This document shows, piece by piece, positions 1-14,878 of a stretch of 64,000 nucleotides of DNA. The notes below the pieces were generated by a model. That model was not told the DNA's origin. It made no database searches and saw only the letters and a program-made list of their open reading frames with translations. Made by a program: the position numbers and the translations under genes. Where the stretch lies: assembly GCF_019175285.1 (NCBI RefSeq), contig NC_056527.1, positions 112,603,451 to 112,667,450 on the forward strand, read 5' to 3'. Origin of the DNA: Sceloporus undulatus (lineage: Eukaryota; Chordata; Lepidosauria; Squamata; Phrynosomatidae). The first letter of the stretch is position 1. Every line of letters begins with the position of its first letter.

Positions 1-1012
1 TAACATAGTTTTGACTCTTGGACCAAAAATCACAGATCAAAATCAAGGATGGGAATTGTGCAGCCCTTCAGATGTTGTTGGGCTGCAACTTCCAGCATTC
101 CTCACCATGGACTGTGATGTCAAAAGCCGCTAGGACCTGCAATCTAACAATATCTGGAGGGCTGGAGGATACATAATTGTCAACCTACAGATTGTTCCTA
201 TGGGTTTGGAGGGATGCCCATGCAGTACAGCAGCTAGCCCAGCCTTCCCTGAACCTAGAGCCCTACAATTCCCATCATCCCCATTCTGAGAGTGCTGGGA
301 GTTGCAGTCCAACAGATAGTGAAGGTGCTAGGTAGGAATCATTAGAGCACTGGGTGAAGACTGTTGGTGCATACTGACCATAGATCAGCCACCAGTTTGC
401 AGCCTGGCTTTCTGAAAATTTGTAAATTCTAAATATTTTTGGACTTCAGCTCCTAGCTGATGGGAGCTGCAATCCAAACATCTGCCAAGCACCAGGTTGA
501 GATTTTACCAACCTACCTCACAAGGTTGGCATGAGGAGGATCAAAGCGGAGAGTAGAGTCCTGAGCTTGTTGTGTGAGAGAAAGATGGGATAAATTAGAT
601 ATAATAATTTCCAGCTCTGTATATTTACCTCTCTGTGAAAGAATTCCTGCTAGTTGTCTGTGTCTAGACTTGTGGAAGCTGAACTGAATGTGTCACTCTT
701 CCTGCATCTGTCCTCTCAAAATCTTTAAATCCTTAAATCTCTTCTAGGGCTGGAGGGGGGAAAAACCTGGAATGAATTGGCGCCACGTTCTGCTTTCTAG
801 GCACCAGTTTCCTACATCTGGAAAGGGGAAAGTCCCTGCTTTAAATTCCTAAGCGGCAGCCAAAATACTTTAGGAACCTGGATGTCCAGGTTCCTGCTGC
901 TGTTTTGCTCTTAATAGCAGGCAGAGAAATGCAGGCCTGTTCTTTCTATAAAATAGTCATTTCCACATTTAACTTTCTCTTTTTTTGCCCATATATGTCT
1001 TCATATCTGCAG
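1..1012 (+). other. Intron 1 of PLOD3 (partial)
   Basis: No open exon with a start codon and signal peptide ending in the required phase was found here, so exon 1 is taken to be outside the window. The stretch around 60-330 and 440-490 holds scraps of the common palindromic repeat containing gttggactgcaactcccag. The splice acceptor for exon 2 (tcatatctgcag) ends at 1012. Confidence 0.7.
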
Positions 1013-4000
1013 GCAAACTCCTGGTATTGACGGCTGCCACTGAGGAGACAGAGGGCTACCAGCGCTTCCTGCGGACTGCCAAATATTTCAACTACACTGT
1101 CAAGGTAGCTGCCAACCTGCCCTCCCAACATTTCCCCAAGGAACCCACGAAAATGAGAAATACCTGTAATGTTCTTTCTGAAAATAAGATCATTTAACAG
1201 CCTAGGAGCAGCCACCAAGAAGGCGCTCTCAGGTGCCTTCACTCAATGGAGAACAGGAGGTTTGGAGGAACTGAGGAACCCGAAAACCTCAAGGGCGTTG
1301 CATGCAGCCCAGAGCCACATTTTGTGAATGCTTTGTTCTTTATGTGTGGGGCAAGGAGATGCCAGGAAAGGATCAATGTGACTTGAAAGACAGTTGCATG
1401 ATCACTTGTTTCCAGCTTGGAAGTAGCTGAGATTGAGTTTGCAAGATCCTGCTTGTTTTGCTTCTGTTTTATCTATTACACTTGTTTATCCTCTTCCCCA
1501 GACTCTTGGCCTAGGTGAAGACTGGAAAGGAGGGGATGTAGCCCGGACAGTTGGTGGAGGACAGAAGGTCCGTTGGTTGAAGGCTGAAATGAAAAAATAT
1601 GCCAATGAGGAGGACCTGATCGTCATGTTTGTGGACAGGTGAGCTTGCAAAGGATGGCCTGGGTTTTGTTGTTGTGATATCTTATTTGACAGGCTATTCT
1701 GAGCTTGCATGTATGGCTGGGTACCACCATGGAGGGTTCTCAAAACATCATTATTAGTCTCCCTTTGGGTGATAGTGATATGTTTGACCCGTCTGTGCTG
1801 GGTTCCCAGCCAGAACTGGGTAGAAGCCCAGAACACAGAGAACCCAAACCGTCTGATCTGCTTTCCTTCAGCCAATCTCTAAGTGGGTTCGCTGCAGGTT
1901 ATATCTGATGGAAATCTACCTCACAGAGCTGTAGTGATCATTTAGATTTACATGATTTATTTTTCCTGCCTGACCCCCAAAATTCAGGCTCTGAATCTGT
2001 CTTCTTTTTCAGCTATGATGTGATTCTAGCAGGGACGCCGCTTGAACTTCTCTGGAAATTCCAGCAATTCAAGAGCAATCTGGTCTTCTCTGCAGAAAGT
2101 TTTTGCTGGCCAGAGTGGTCACTGGCTGAAAAGTACCCACCGGTAGCTGTGGGCAAGCGATTCCTCAATTCAGGAGGTAAAAGACCAAATGTACCAAAGG
2201 AGGTGGGAGATGGCTTATAGTGTCCATATCAGTGGGAGGCAGTGAATCCACACTGGGGTTTAGTTTGAGCTTTTCAGAAGTACCCAATGTGTTAAATCCT
2301 ATCCCTGAAATGTTTTTGATACCTTTTATAGCCCCTTTAACATTCAGACTCAAAACCACAACAGATTTGCTATCTCCCCCCCCCCCCCCCCCCCCCCCTC
2401 AAAACGGGGTGGGGGGAAAGTGCTGGGGGGGGGGAAAAAGAAAAAGAAAAACCCACAGCAAAATGCTGTTTTCTCGTCTTGTTGCTTCCTTTAACAAGAG
2501 GGGGGGAGATGTTCTGCCCTGTGGTTTCACAGACCTCTGTAATTCAGGAGGAGGTATCAGTGTTCACCATAAACACATCACACATAATTTTGACAGCAGC
2601 TGTAGAGGAGGCTGCAATTGTGATGCCTCCAAAAATTGTATGTAGGCTAGTACATTCACAAAACCACAGAGCTTGACATCCTTCCCTTAAGAATGCAAGG
2701 CTAGACTTGAATAATGCACAACCCTCAAAGGAGCAAGCTTGTATCTCTTTCTCCCAGGATTCATTGGCTATGCCCCCACCATCAATCGCATCGTCCAGCT
2801 ATGGAAATACAAGGATGACGATGACGACCAGCTCTTCTATACACGCATTTACTTGGACCCAGCCTTGAGGGTGAGCGAATGTCATAGGAGGGCTGTGGGG
2901 TGAATTTGTAGTGGTCCTTTAATCGAAAGACAGAGTGATGCTGCCTCACAAAACTACAAATCCTAGGATTCTATAGGATGGATCCATGGCAGTTAAAGTG
3001 ATGTCAAAGTACATTATTTCTACAGTGTATAGATACACGCTAGGAGAATGTGGAGGTTGGGATTATCAATAGTTTTTAGTCTAGAATAGAATAGACCTGG
3101 GTTGGTCTATGACTGTAATAAACATTCTATTCTAATCTAATTACTAGTCAGGATGATTATATGTTCCTTCCAGTCCCAGAGTTGCATAACTGGAGGAATG
3201 ATGGGCAGGATGTTGTGGAAGGCTTTTATTCTTACCACCTTCTCCTTGCTGTCTCCTAGGAGAAACATGGGATCACCCTTGATCACAAGTCAAACATTTT
3301 CCAGAACCTGAATGGGGCCATTGGTGAGTGATTGGTTCTTTCAGTAAATAGCATTCCATAGGTAAGCAAAGGCCTAATTGTTGCAGAGAGGAAATTTGAA
3401 AAGGGAGGAGAAGACTCTGGGAATAGCCTTTTCTTCTGCTACACAGAAACAACAGTATGGAGAAGGTTCTCTTGGAGTCAGTAGGTTCCCTTCATCTATG
3501 TAGTGAAGATTCCACATTTCAAAGAAAGTATAAGTGCAGATGCACACTTATTGGATGTGTCTGGACTACGGTGTGGGCACCTCTGAAAGGTCTGTAATCC
3601 CATTTTCACCTTCCTCCCCTTAGACTTCCATAAGTCACACACTACCTTTTTCAACAAGCAAAGATGAGATTATTCTGGTTGCAGAGAGAGAGAGCTCTTT
3701 CAGGCACAACAGGGTGTGGAGCTCCCAGAAATATCTTAAAACCAAGATTCACATCCCTCAGAGGCATTTGGGAGTACAGTTTTCAATTTGGGGTTCTAAA
3801 TTTGGGGAGGGGACAATAGGGAGTTCTAAAGGCATTGGCAGGTGGTATTGTGGCTTGTGGGCAATACAGTTGTCACTCCTGCTCTAGTAAAGCTCAGAAA
3901 TATTACTTGTTTGCACTACAGCCCCCAGAATCCCTCCATCATCATCACTAGTGTTTATGTTGGTCAATGCGATTCTGGTAGTTCTGCTCCAAACCACAAT

Positions 4001-7000
4001 AGTAGCTGTTGGTTCTCATGTCAGCAAGGCAATGTGTCTGTTCTGATTTTTGGTGTGAACTTTTAAGGAGCCTCTTTCATATCCACTTTAAACTTTGGAC
4101 TAAACCTCAGAACAGATTCACCACCTGATTGTCATGGAAGTGACTATCTGATGCTGCCCCCAAAGTAACTTTTCTAAGTTCTGGTAGGCCAGTTGGGAGT
4201 GGGTAAGAAAGAAAACCTCTGTTTGTTTCATGTTTCTCAGTCAGAATGAATAAATGTGTTGCATATTTTTCCCAATGTTCTTATTTCTCTTTGATTAATA
4301 GAGGAAGTGGTTCTGAAATTTGAGCCAACCCGAGTGCGAGCCCGAAACGTGGCCTATGACACTCTTCCCGTTGTCATCCATGGCAATGGGCCCACCAAGG
4401 TAATCCCTTTCCTCAAATAGCAGGGGGACATTTGTCTTTGAAGAACTACTCCCCGATGGTGGTTGGTGGCTTCTGTGGCAGTGTTTCCACTCTGGAATTT
4501 GCTCCATACTTTTAAAGAGTTATCAAAAGTGTTAGGGACCTAATAGCCCAATGATGCTACTGTCAATGATCCAAACACAGCTTGGAAAGTTGACTTTTTC
4601 TTTAAACTATGAGAGCCAGTATTGTATAATGGTTTGAGTATTGGACTAGGACACTGGGAGACAAGGATTCAAATCTCTTGTCAAATTCAAATTTGTCTAT
4701 GGAGATCTGTTGTGTGGCTTTGGGAAATCACACTCTCCCAGCCTCAGAGGAAGGCAAAGCTTCTCTAAATAAAATCTGCCAAGCAAACCCAGTCATAGGG
4801 TCGCTATGTCAGAAATTCACACAACAAAAGACTCATTTGCTCATTTGAATTGCATTCTGGAAAAGTAGTATTTCTGAATTCTGATTCTGCAAACACAGGC
4901 CTAGAGAGCAAACCCACTAAATCACTTGCTGAGTGGTGTGTCAACACATAGGTCAATCTCAGTGATTCAGTGGGCCTACTCTAGTCAAAGGTAGCAATAG
5001 GATCTAGGTAATGTCTTAGGAGGTCATGTTCTCATCCTATCTTGACCTCAGTCTTGGCAATCTTGGCAAGAATTACAGGGAAGAATCCAAGTTGGTGCAG
5101 CTGTAGAGCAGCCAATCCCATCTTCCTTGTGATGACCTGTGTTATTTCTTCTCCTTCTGTTTTCACAGCTACAGTTAAACTATCTGGGCAACTATGTCCC
5201 TAATGCCTGGACGTATGAAGGGGGCTGTGGGGCGTGTGATCAAGATCTCCTGGATCTGTCAGATTTGCCAGTGAGTTGGATAAAGAAATGAAGTGGAATG
5301 GTTGTCATAAAGTGGCAGATGTTGGAAGATTTTGACAGAGAAGTGAGTTTTGTGTGACGTTGGAGATTTTTTAGGAGAATATGCTTACTTCTCTTCATGT
5401 CCTTTCTTTTTACAGGAAGAGTCATACCCACACGTGCTGATCGGCATTTTCATTGAGCAACCCACACCATTTTTTCCTCAGTTTCTCCAGCGGCTTTTGA
5501 CCTTCGATTACCCTTACTCACATCTCAGCCTCTTTATCCACAATCGTGTAAGTTGTGTTCCCCACTAAAGGGAGGTGTGGGAACTGTGCAAGCAAAAGGG
5601 GCTTCCTTGTGTTCTTCATGCCCCCAATCCCTCACCCTCTCTGCCCTGTGGGGTGCTGTTTCACCATGAATCACTGCCACCCTAAGGCTGCATCTACGCT
5701 ATAGAATTAATGCAGTTTGGCACTGCTTTAACTGCCATAGCTCAATGCTGTAGATTTCTGGAATCTGTAGTTTTGTGAAATATTTAGCCTTCTCCGTCAG
5801 AGCGCTCTGGTGCCATTCCAGGATCCCATGGGATGCAGCCATGACAGTTACATTGGTGCCAAACTGCATTAATTCTGCAATGTGGCAGTAGCGAAAAACA
5901 TCCCAGAAACATTTTCAAAAAGGAACAGGATGTCACCAGAATGCCAATTTCTGTTTCAGAAGATGCCAGCCTCCTGGCCAGTATTGGCTCTAAAGTAGAA
6001 ATATGAACCCTTGGTTATTTTGTCCTTGCATGTCAGTATGAATAATTATGGGTTTTTCTCCCTACTCTGGGAGGAAACGAATAAGCTTCTGGGATATTCC
6101 ATCTATATTTGAATGTCTGAAAAGGCTGTGGTGAAATTATTCTGTGGATAAAAACGTATGGGGGGGTTCCCAACAAAAATCCTACTTTTTATAAGGGGAT
6201 TTTTTTTTACTCCACAGAATAATTCCTCTGCATCACTTTGGGGCACTGAATAGTGGAGTAAAATTGTGTACAGTTCTTGCAGGTCTATTATGGGATAATC
6301 TAATGATACCTCTGTATTACCCAGTGTAGAAATGTTCTGAACTTTATCAAAGTCTCTGTTACTGTTCCCTTGCTTCCTGACTCCATACACATTTGTGCGC
6401 TCTTGCTTATGAACCCATGCACCACCTGATTATCCCAAATAATCAGCCCCATCTGATGATATAAGTGCCCAAGTCTGCTGGAGCTCTGCATCCACCATAT
6501 ATTTTTCTCCTGTGCAATGCTGCATTAAAAGCACAAGAGTCCTCTCTTATGTTGCAATAATGCAGTCCAAAAGAGAAAGATTACTCCCTTCCTTACTAGA
6601 TGACATTAATATGTCCCAACTTTTTTTTTGCCAGGTGGTGTATCATGAGCCACACATCCAAGCCGAGTGGGAACGGCTCCGTGAGGCCTTTGACAGCATC
6701 AAGCTTGTAGGACCAGAGGAGGAACTAAGTGAGAGTGAAGCAAGAGATATGGCCATGTAAGTAAAAATGTTGGGAGGTATTCTGGGCAGGGAGGTAAATG
6801 GGGTTTAGAGTGGTGTCATGCTTAATTTTGAAGTTTGGGCACTTGACATGACAGTCCTCCATAACCATGACCCCAAAGAGATTTCACAGCAAATCAGACA
6901 TTGTCTTAATTGCTCATTCAAGACTAAACCATCTCAGAATACTTTGTTGCACAACAGAAGTAGTTCCCAACAACATATTCATGTTGTAAAAAAAACAACC

Positions 7001-7392
7001 GTTTCAGCTTCTCATAGAATAATAGAATCCTAGAATTGGAAGAGACTACAAGGGCCATCCAGTCCAACTCCTGCCAAGCAGGAATACATCCAGGAATTCT
7101 GTAAGGATTACAGCTAAGGCCCAAGGAAAGAAGTCAGCCAGTACTGGGTGGCATATGAGTATAGATTGGTAGAATAAGAAAGCACCCTAAAAGCCACCTA
7201 GTCTAACCTCCTGCTGGTGCAACTGAAGTATCACTGACAGATGGCCATCTTTAAAAACCTCTTGCAAAGAAAGGAATGACCATCACCCCCTGAAATAATC
7301 TTAGATTGTACGCCATGGGCAGATTTACTTTATCTATTTTATTGTTTGTATGTACAGCGCTGTGTAAATCTACAGCGCTATATAAATAAAGC

Positions 7393-7425
<33 letters not shown>

Positions 7426-10400
7426 TTCCATTATTCCAGTTGATTATAAAGCCCTGCTGAACCTTTCTCTATTATACCACTGGGCAAGTGTGTTTCAACA
7501 TAAGATCTAACCACTTTTCCTTCTGTGTTTGGGCAACAGGGATCTTTGCCGACAGGACAACACCTGTCACTATTACTTCAGCCTAGATGCTGACGTGGTG
7601 GTGACGAACTCCGAAATCCTACAGACCCTTATTCAGGAGAACAAGTGAGAAATTATTCTTTGCTGTTCCTTTTGTTCTCAGAGCCTGAAAGACCAGGTCA
7701 CAGGAATTCCTCGTTCTCACCTACCTTCTTTTTCTTTCCTGCCTTCCCCATCTCCCAAAACTCCACCATCCAGGAAAGTGATTGCTCCCATGATGTCCCG
7801 GTATGGCAAACTTTGGTCTAACTTCTGGGGTGCTCTGAGCCCTGATGAATACTACGCCCGTTCAGAAGACTATGTAGAGTTGGTCCAAGGCAAGAGAATG
7901 TGAGTTTTGGTAGTGAGAAAAAGGGCTTAAGCTTTAGATGCCAGTTGATATGTGTATGGAAAAGTAGTCTCACAGCTACAGGCAGAGCTTAGAAAAGTTC
8001 AATTTATTGGAGGGATGGGAAAAATGTGCCCCAACCCCAAGGCTGTTTTTGCAGCCCTCTGGACTCCCTGGACCTTTGTCTTGTCAAAAAGTATCCTTAA
8101 TTGCCTCTCTAAGTTATGGACTTTTTATGGACTTTTAGGGGGAAATGTTGGATGTATCTACACTGTAGAAATAATGCAGTTTGACGTCACTTCAAGTGCT
8201 GTAGCTCCATCCTATGGAATTCTGGGATTTGTAATTTTACCTGGCCTTTAGCATTCTCTGCTTGAGACTGCTGGTGCCTCATGAATCTACAAATCCAAGC
8301 ATTCTGTAGGATGGAGCCATGGCAGTGGTGTCAAATTGCCTTATGTCTACAGTGTTGCTGAACCCATTGTTGCATTTGTTTGATAAACCAAGGTAAGGCT
8401 CAGTTGGGAGAGGATGAGACAGTGGAATTTCAGGACCCTCTCAACTATTTAACCTCAAAAATTACCCTTTTCAGACTGTCTGATATTTTTATTTTTGCTT
8501 TTTTGGCAGTCCATAAGGTCTGCAGCAAGTCTTAGGGACAGAAACTATGTCCTTGGCCTGGCTCAGTTGACTACTTCAGTTTAGTACCTTTCCAGGTTTC
8601 ATCATGGTAGTTTTCTCCATTCTAAAAATTCCAAACACCCTTCCAGATTAATTACTAAGAGCTTTCAACTTACTGCTATACTTTAGTTGACCATTTTTTG
8701 CCTTTGGCTCTGCCCACTCACAAAAGGTGGCCTCTGGGGAACACCTCCAAAACTAAATCCAACTCTTGGGCTGAGAGAAGTTTCTCACCCCTTTTCTAGT
8801 GGACTGCCCTGCTTTTGGCACTAATGATTCTCCTGTCCCTTTTCTCCATTGAAGTGGGATGTGGAACGTCCCCTACATCTCCCAGGCATATTTGCTACGA
8901 GGAGAGACCTTACGCCGTGAGATGCCCCAGCGCAATATCTTCACGTTGGATGACACAGATCCAGATATGGCCTTTTGCAAAAGTGTGAGGGAGAAGGTGA
9001 GACCTTGGCATCTCTAGGAGACTCCACTAATCCATATCCCTGTGTGCTTTGAAAGGTGTATTCTGCATCTCTCATGGGATATGTGAATTGTTCCTATTTG
9101 CCTATATTTACAAAACTTTCTGCTTTTCATAGCTGAGAAAGTTTGGTTCAGGCCCTGTCCCATTCGGGGTTTCATTGGATGTGAAATAAAACCAGTCCCA
9201 ACATACAGTCAGATTGGTCATCTTGAGGACAAGAAACATGTTTTAAACCTGAGTGCTATTCAGAGTGGTGGTCTGTGAGATCAGGCAGAATCTGTGTGAA
9301 GTTTTTGTTCCTTTCCCAACCCAAATTTAGATCTCTCTTTCCTTTTTCAGGGCATCTTTCTTCACATCAGTAACCGGGATGAGTTTGGACGCCTTCTTTC
9401 GACCTCTAGATACAACACTTCCCGGCTACATCCTGATCTCTGGCAGATCTCAGAGAATCCTTTGGTGAGTGGCTGCTCAGTTTCATAAAATTGGGCATCT
9501 CAAGATATAACGAAAGTGGGATACACAATTTCCCCTCAGATTTGGGGAAACTTTTGCCATTTGCTGCTTGCACGGCAGGCTTATCTGGCATCAGAGGCAA
9601 TACGACTCGCACTCTCATGGACCCACTGTGAAGGATTTTTATCTTGTCTCAACTGTGTTGTGCCAGGGCATAATGGGAAATTTAAAAGATGGCTCTTATT
9701 AAGTGCCACCATTTAAAATTTCCTACAGTGCCACAGAGCTGGGGAAAGAAATCTCTTGTAGACATAATCTGGTCTGCTGAGATCACCCATCTAGCCTGTT
9801 GGAGTTTTCTGTCCTCATTGACCCCCTCTGATCATTGGTCAGCAATAATATTAATTTCACACTAAAAATAACACAGTTTTGCAAACTGCAAAGATTTTAC
9901 ATAAAACAGAAGCTCTGGGTTGCAGTACAAGAAGGCTTTTCAGGCCAGAAAATAAACAACGGTAAATATACCATAATCCTCACCCAGTTTTTAATACAAC
10001 CCTTACAATGGTCTGCCACTTTCCACATCCACACATGCTTTGCTTCAGTTGTGCTGCAGCCTCAGATGCTCTCAGATTGTTCGCTCCACACCATTTTGGA
10101 AAAGCCACTTCTCTGAAGCCGTGAGGGCTAGAAACCTTGGTTAGCATTAAAACCAAAATGGCTCCCTTGTGTGCTCCTTATCATCCTTAATGTCTCTCCA
10201 CATTTGTTTTTCCTTCTTCAGGACTGGCAGGACAAATACATCCATGAGAACTACTCCCAGGTGCTAGAGGGGGAACACTATGAGCAAGTAAGAGGTCCCC
10301 ATGAGATCCCAGTGCTCTCTCCTCCACTGTGATCTTTCTTCCAGCCCTTACCATCCCATCTCTCATTTTTCAGCCCTGTCCTGATGTTTACTGGTTCCCA

Positions 10401-10963
10401 GTGTTCACCGATCAGATGTGTGATGAGCTCGTGGAAGAGGCAGAAAATTTCGGTCAATGGTCTGGGGGGAAGCATGAGGTAGGCACACAGTGCCACAGCT
10501 TCTCTGGTTAATGGGGAAAGGATGCCACCTTGTCTGGGGATCTGAGGTGTCATTTTTCAGGGTTTTTTTCTTCAAAGGATCAACAAGTAATTTTTAGCAG
10601 TTTTCTTCCTGCTGAGAGAAAGTCTTTGAAAAATATTTTGTTTTTGTTTTGGGTTTTTTGGAGGCCAGTTGCATTTTGGGAGTTTCTTTGTACAAAAGTC
10701 CTTTGTGGTAGTTTTGTACAGGAAACATGCACAAGAAGCATCACAGAAAATAATGTCCCTTGCAGAGAAAATGCTGTGTTTCCAAGAAAACACATGTAAA
10801 TTTTGTGCAGAATAAGCCTTGAACTACAGGAATAGCCTGCCAGCAGAGATGCACATAGTCTCATACAGTTTGTTTTTGTGGCCCTTGATGTCTCCAGTTC
10901 CCTGGACTGGTTTTCTGACTTCTCTTGGATGCTTCTGCAATCAGTCATTCATATTATTATTAC

Positions 10964-11012
<49 letters not shown>

Positions 11013-14000
11013 TTCTTATATCCAGCCTTTTTCCCAACATAGAGATTCAAGGCAGCAGACTGTCACCACCACCCCAATAAAAATACCTGATTTTCAAAAC
11101 CAGCCACTGATTCCCATACACACACACACACACACACCTTTTTCATATTTTTGGCAGTCCATGCAGTTCTCTGAGAGTTGTGAGGCAAGACCTGATTCCT
11201 GGACCCTTTGCAGTTGCCCATCCCTGCTGTGATCTTACTGGTTTCAAATTACTAATCCTCTTGACGTTTCAAAAGTTCTGTTCAGAGGTGTTCATGGATT
11301 ATTATTCTTTCAAGTGCTGGGGCTTCAGCTTAGCTGGAGAAATGCCATTCACACATGATGCAGCATTTTTAGAGTGGAAAGGAGAGATGTCACAGAGCTA
11401 TTGTTCAGTTTTTGCTTATGGTTGAGGCATTCTATGGCTGGGACTATACAGCTCAGGCATGGGCAACTGCATAGGAGCCAACGGCCAGTTCTTCCACACA
11501 CACTCGGAGTCCATAAAGGCACACAGCAAGCCCAAATATCTCTGTTTTCCTCTACAGTCCCTCTAAAAATAGTGGCATGAGATGCCATTATGTTTGTTGC
11601 CATTTTGAGAGGGAATGCAGAGGAAAACAGAGGTAATTTGGGGTGGAGTGGGGTTCTGGAATGCTTGTGAGCTGGTGATATTTTCATGTATAGGTTGATG
11701 GGGGCTAGACTGCATGATCTCAGGGCAGCCCACTTCACCTGATTGTAAATGAGCATGTCTCTTCTAGGATACCCGACTAGCTGGTGGCTATGAGAATGTC
11801 CCTACTGTGGACATCCACATGAACCAAATTGGTTTTGAGAAGGAATGGCTGCAGTTCCTGCGAGACTACATCGCCCCTGTCACAGAGAAGCTCTACCCAG
11901 GATACTACACCAAGGTATAGTATTGCTCTCAATAAGTGGGCAACCAGCAGACACCATGGTGAAGTATCACAGCTGGGGCAGGAGGTTTAGTCACAAAGGG
12001 AGCACATGGGAAAATTAATAGTGGGATAAGATTTAAAATACCTAGTTATAGAGAGACATGGGGCCTTTCAAACTATGTTGTAATAGCACATTTCCACTTT
12101 AACTTTGATAGCTGCATCCTGTGGAATCCTGAGGATCATAGTTTGGGGAGACCCAAAATGTATCTGGCAGCAGAAATTGTTGTAACTGTCAAGAAGGGGT
12201 TATGCCAATGTCAAATAGGGTTTGGACCTTTTGGACTTCTTTGAACTTTGGATTTCATGTTTGGATCACAGCTCCCAGCCCTTCCCGAAAGATCTTAAAA
12301 CTCAAATAGGCTCCTACAAGGAGTTACAGTATTTCAGATAGCGTTGATAATGTTGTGGGACATTATCACATGAACCCTGTTCAATTGTGTCAATTGAAAA
12401 AAATAAAGGAAACATACCAATTTCAGAGCAGCCATTATCACACGTCTTCACAATTGCGTGACTGGACCTGCTGCTAACATCATGTTCTCTTCCTGACTCC
12501 CCTTAACTTCACCTCCCTACTCTATGCCCTACATATACCTTTCAGTCTTTATTTTATTTTTATTTTTGAATAAATAAAGTAAAAGGGAGGAAGGACAGGA
12601 GGAGAGGAAGAGACACTGAAACTAATACCAATATCACAACTGCCCCAGCAGCGATGTTTCACATCTGGGCACTAGCATGATTGCGAACTCACTGACAGGT
12701 TTTCCCCATCAAGGAAAAGGGATGTCCTAACCGTGCTTTGGCAACACAGCAGCTACTGATCAGAGGTGTCTCTGTGTGGTAAATATTGCCAAAGCCACTT
12801 TCTTCTGCCTGTAATTGCAGTTTAAAAGCTGTGTATGTTAATCTCTGTAGTCCAAGAGAAGACAAAATAATTTCCCAGTATTGGCTGCACGCATACAGTG
12901 CAATTTGCCGCTCCCCTCCTTATCACAAAGTCTCGCTTCCATTTCTCAGGCTCGAGCGATCATGAACTTCATGGTCCGGTACCGTCCAGATGAGCAGCCC
13001 TCACTCCGGCCCCACCACGATTCCTCCACTTTCACCATCAATGTCGCTCTCAACCACAAAGGAATCGACTATGAGGTGAGCAACCCCTACAGAGCAAATG
13101 GGGGCATGCTCTAGGCTAAACTGTTATTAGTGAGTGGGATGTAGCCAGACCTGGAGCAGAGATGATACTAGAATGGAAACATCAAATGGGAAAAACATTC
13201 TTGGACACCAGTGTTTTGAGCAGATTGGGTTGGAAATTGTGGAGCCCTGTAGATGTTATTGAACTGCATCTCCCAGCAGCCCTAGGTGGTAGAGCAGATG
13301 GCAATTAATTCCCACCCCTTGAGTAGCTTGATTAGTTGTTGTTGTTGTTGTTTTTCATTTAAGTAACAGTTAAGATGCTGACTCTGACAAGAGCCATATC
13401 GGCAGTTCAAGACCCAAGTACTGCCAGATGGAGTGAGCTCCCATCACTAGTCTCAGCTTCTGCCATTCTAGCAGTTCGAAAGCATGTAAAAGCATGCAAG
13501 TAGACATATAGGTACCACTTTGGTGGGAAGGTAACAGCGTTCTGTGCAGTCATGCTGGCCACATGACCACGGAGTTATCTTTGATAATGCTAGTCCCCTC
13601 GACTTAGTAACAAAGATGAGCACCACCCCTTACAGTCAGACACAACTTAACAATCTTGTCAAAGGGGAAAAACCTTTACCTTTAACCACCTAAAACCATT
13701 CTTCCCAACCTTTGGTCCTCCATGTGTTTTGAACTTCAGCTCCCATAATTTCTGACTGTTGGCCAAGTTGGCTGGGGCTTCTGGGAGCTCAAGTTCAATT
13801 AGAGAAACAAAGGTTGGGAACCACTGAACTAAAACAATGTCCCAATTTAATTGAGCAGGTGGCATTTGAAGTTCTACATGCACTTTTTAGTATCAGTATT
13901 TTAGTATCAGGAGTGAATGTACAAATATTTAAAGGGTTGTCACATATTTTGGGAGAGGACAAACTCTGGAGGCCCTCAGGCCAAATTTTCAATTCCTATG

Positions 14001-14841
14001 ATCTCCCAAGGATGGCTCAAGCCCCCAAAGCACAACCAAATTTGTCCCATGTCCATTTCCCATTTTGTATACCCTCTTTTGGGAAAATTTGGGATCAATG
14101 GAAAAGCCCCCCAGTGCTGTTGTGTGCCCTGCAGTTGTTCAGAGCAGGGTGCCTAGCACTGAATGCGCTGTGCTGAATGCCTTTCCTCAGACACTCAACA
14201 CGCTCCAACAATTCTTAATTTTAGACCATGTTCAACACCTAGCTATTTACACACGGCTTCCCTGTATAGTCTAAGTTAAGTCCTGTTTTATGGGCCATAT
14301 AAATATTGTTTCTACTTTCTAAAAAATTATGTTTCATTATTGTCATATGCCACATTGAAGTTTTTAGATTAAGCTATCAGCTCCAATTTAAGGCAACCCT
14401 CTCATAGGATTGCTTGACAAGATGTATTTAGAGGTTTGCCATTGCATTCCTCTTATCTTCTTGAGTTATAAATATTTGTAACTAAATTTAAAAGAGGCAT
14501 TGGTGTGTGCCCCTGCCCTGATTATTTGTGGGAGGGTGGCCAGCATTTCCATTCCTAGAGGGTTTCAGAATCAGAACTGGTCATCCTGCTCCAGATTTCT
14601 TTTTGGTGAGTGAGAATCCAATAACATCACATTTTGGAGGCCAAGTGCAGCCTGGAGGCTATAGCATTCCCACTCCCAACATAAAGGATAAATCAAGTTT
14701 GTTTCCTGTTACTCAGAAGGTTACAACTCAAAACAGGTTCAACTGATTTCATCAAAACTGAAGGACAAGAATGGGATTTGGATAATCCTTCAGCTGTGTT
14801 TTCCCCAGTCACTTGACCCTATCTGAGGTTGATACTTGTAG

Positions 14842-14878
<37 letters not shown>

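Noticed and set aside
2220-2645. 141-codon + strand frame with a run of prolines
   Set aside because: Created by the poly-C tract in PLOD3 intron 4. It has no domain and sits between well supported exons.
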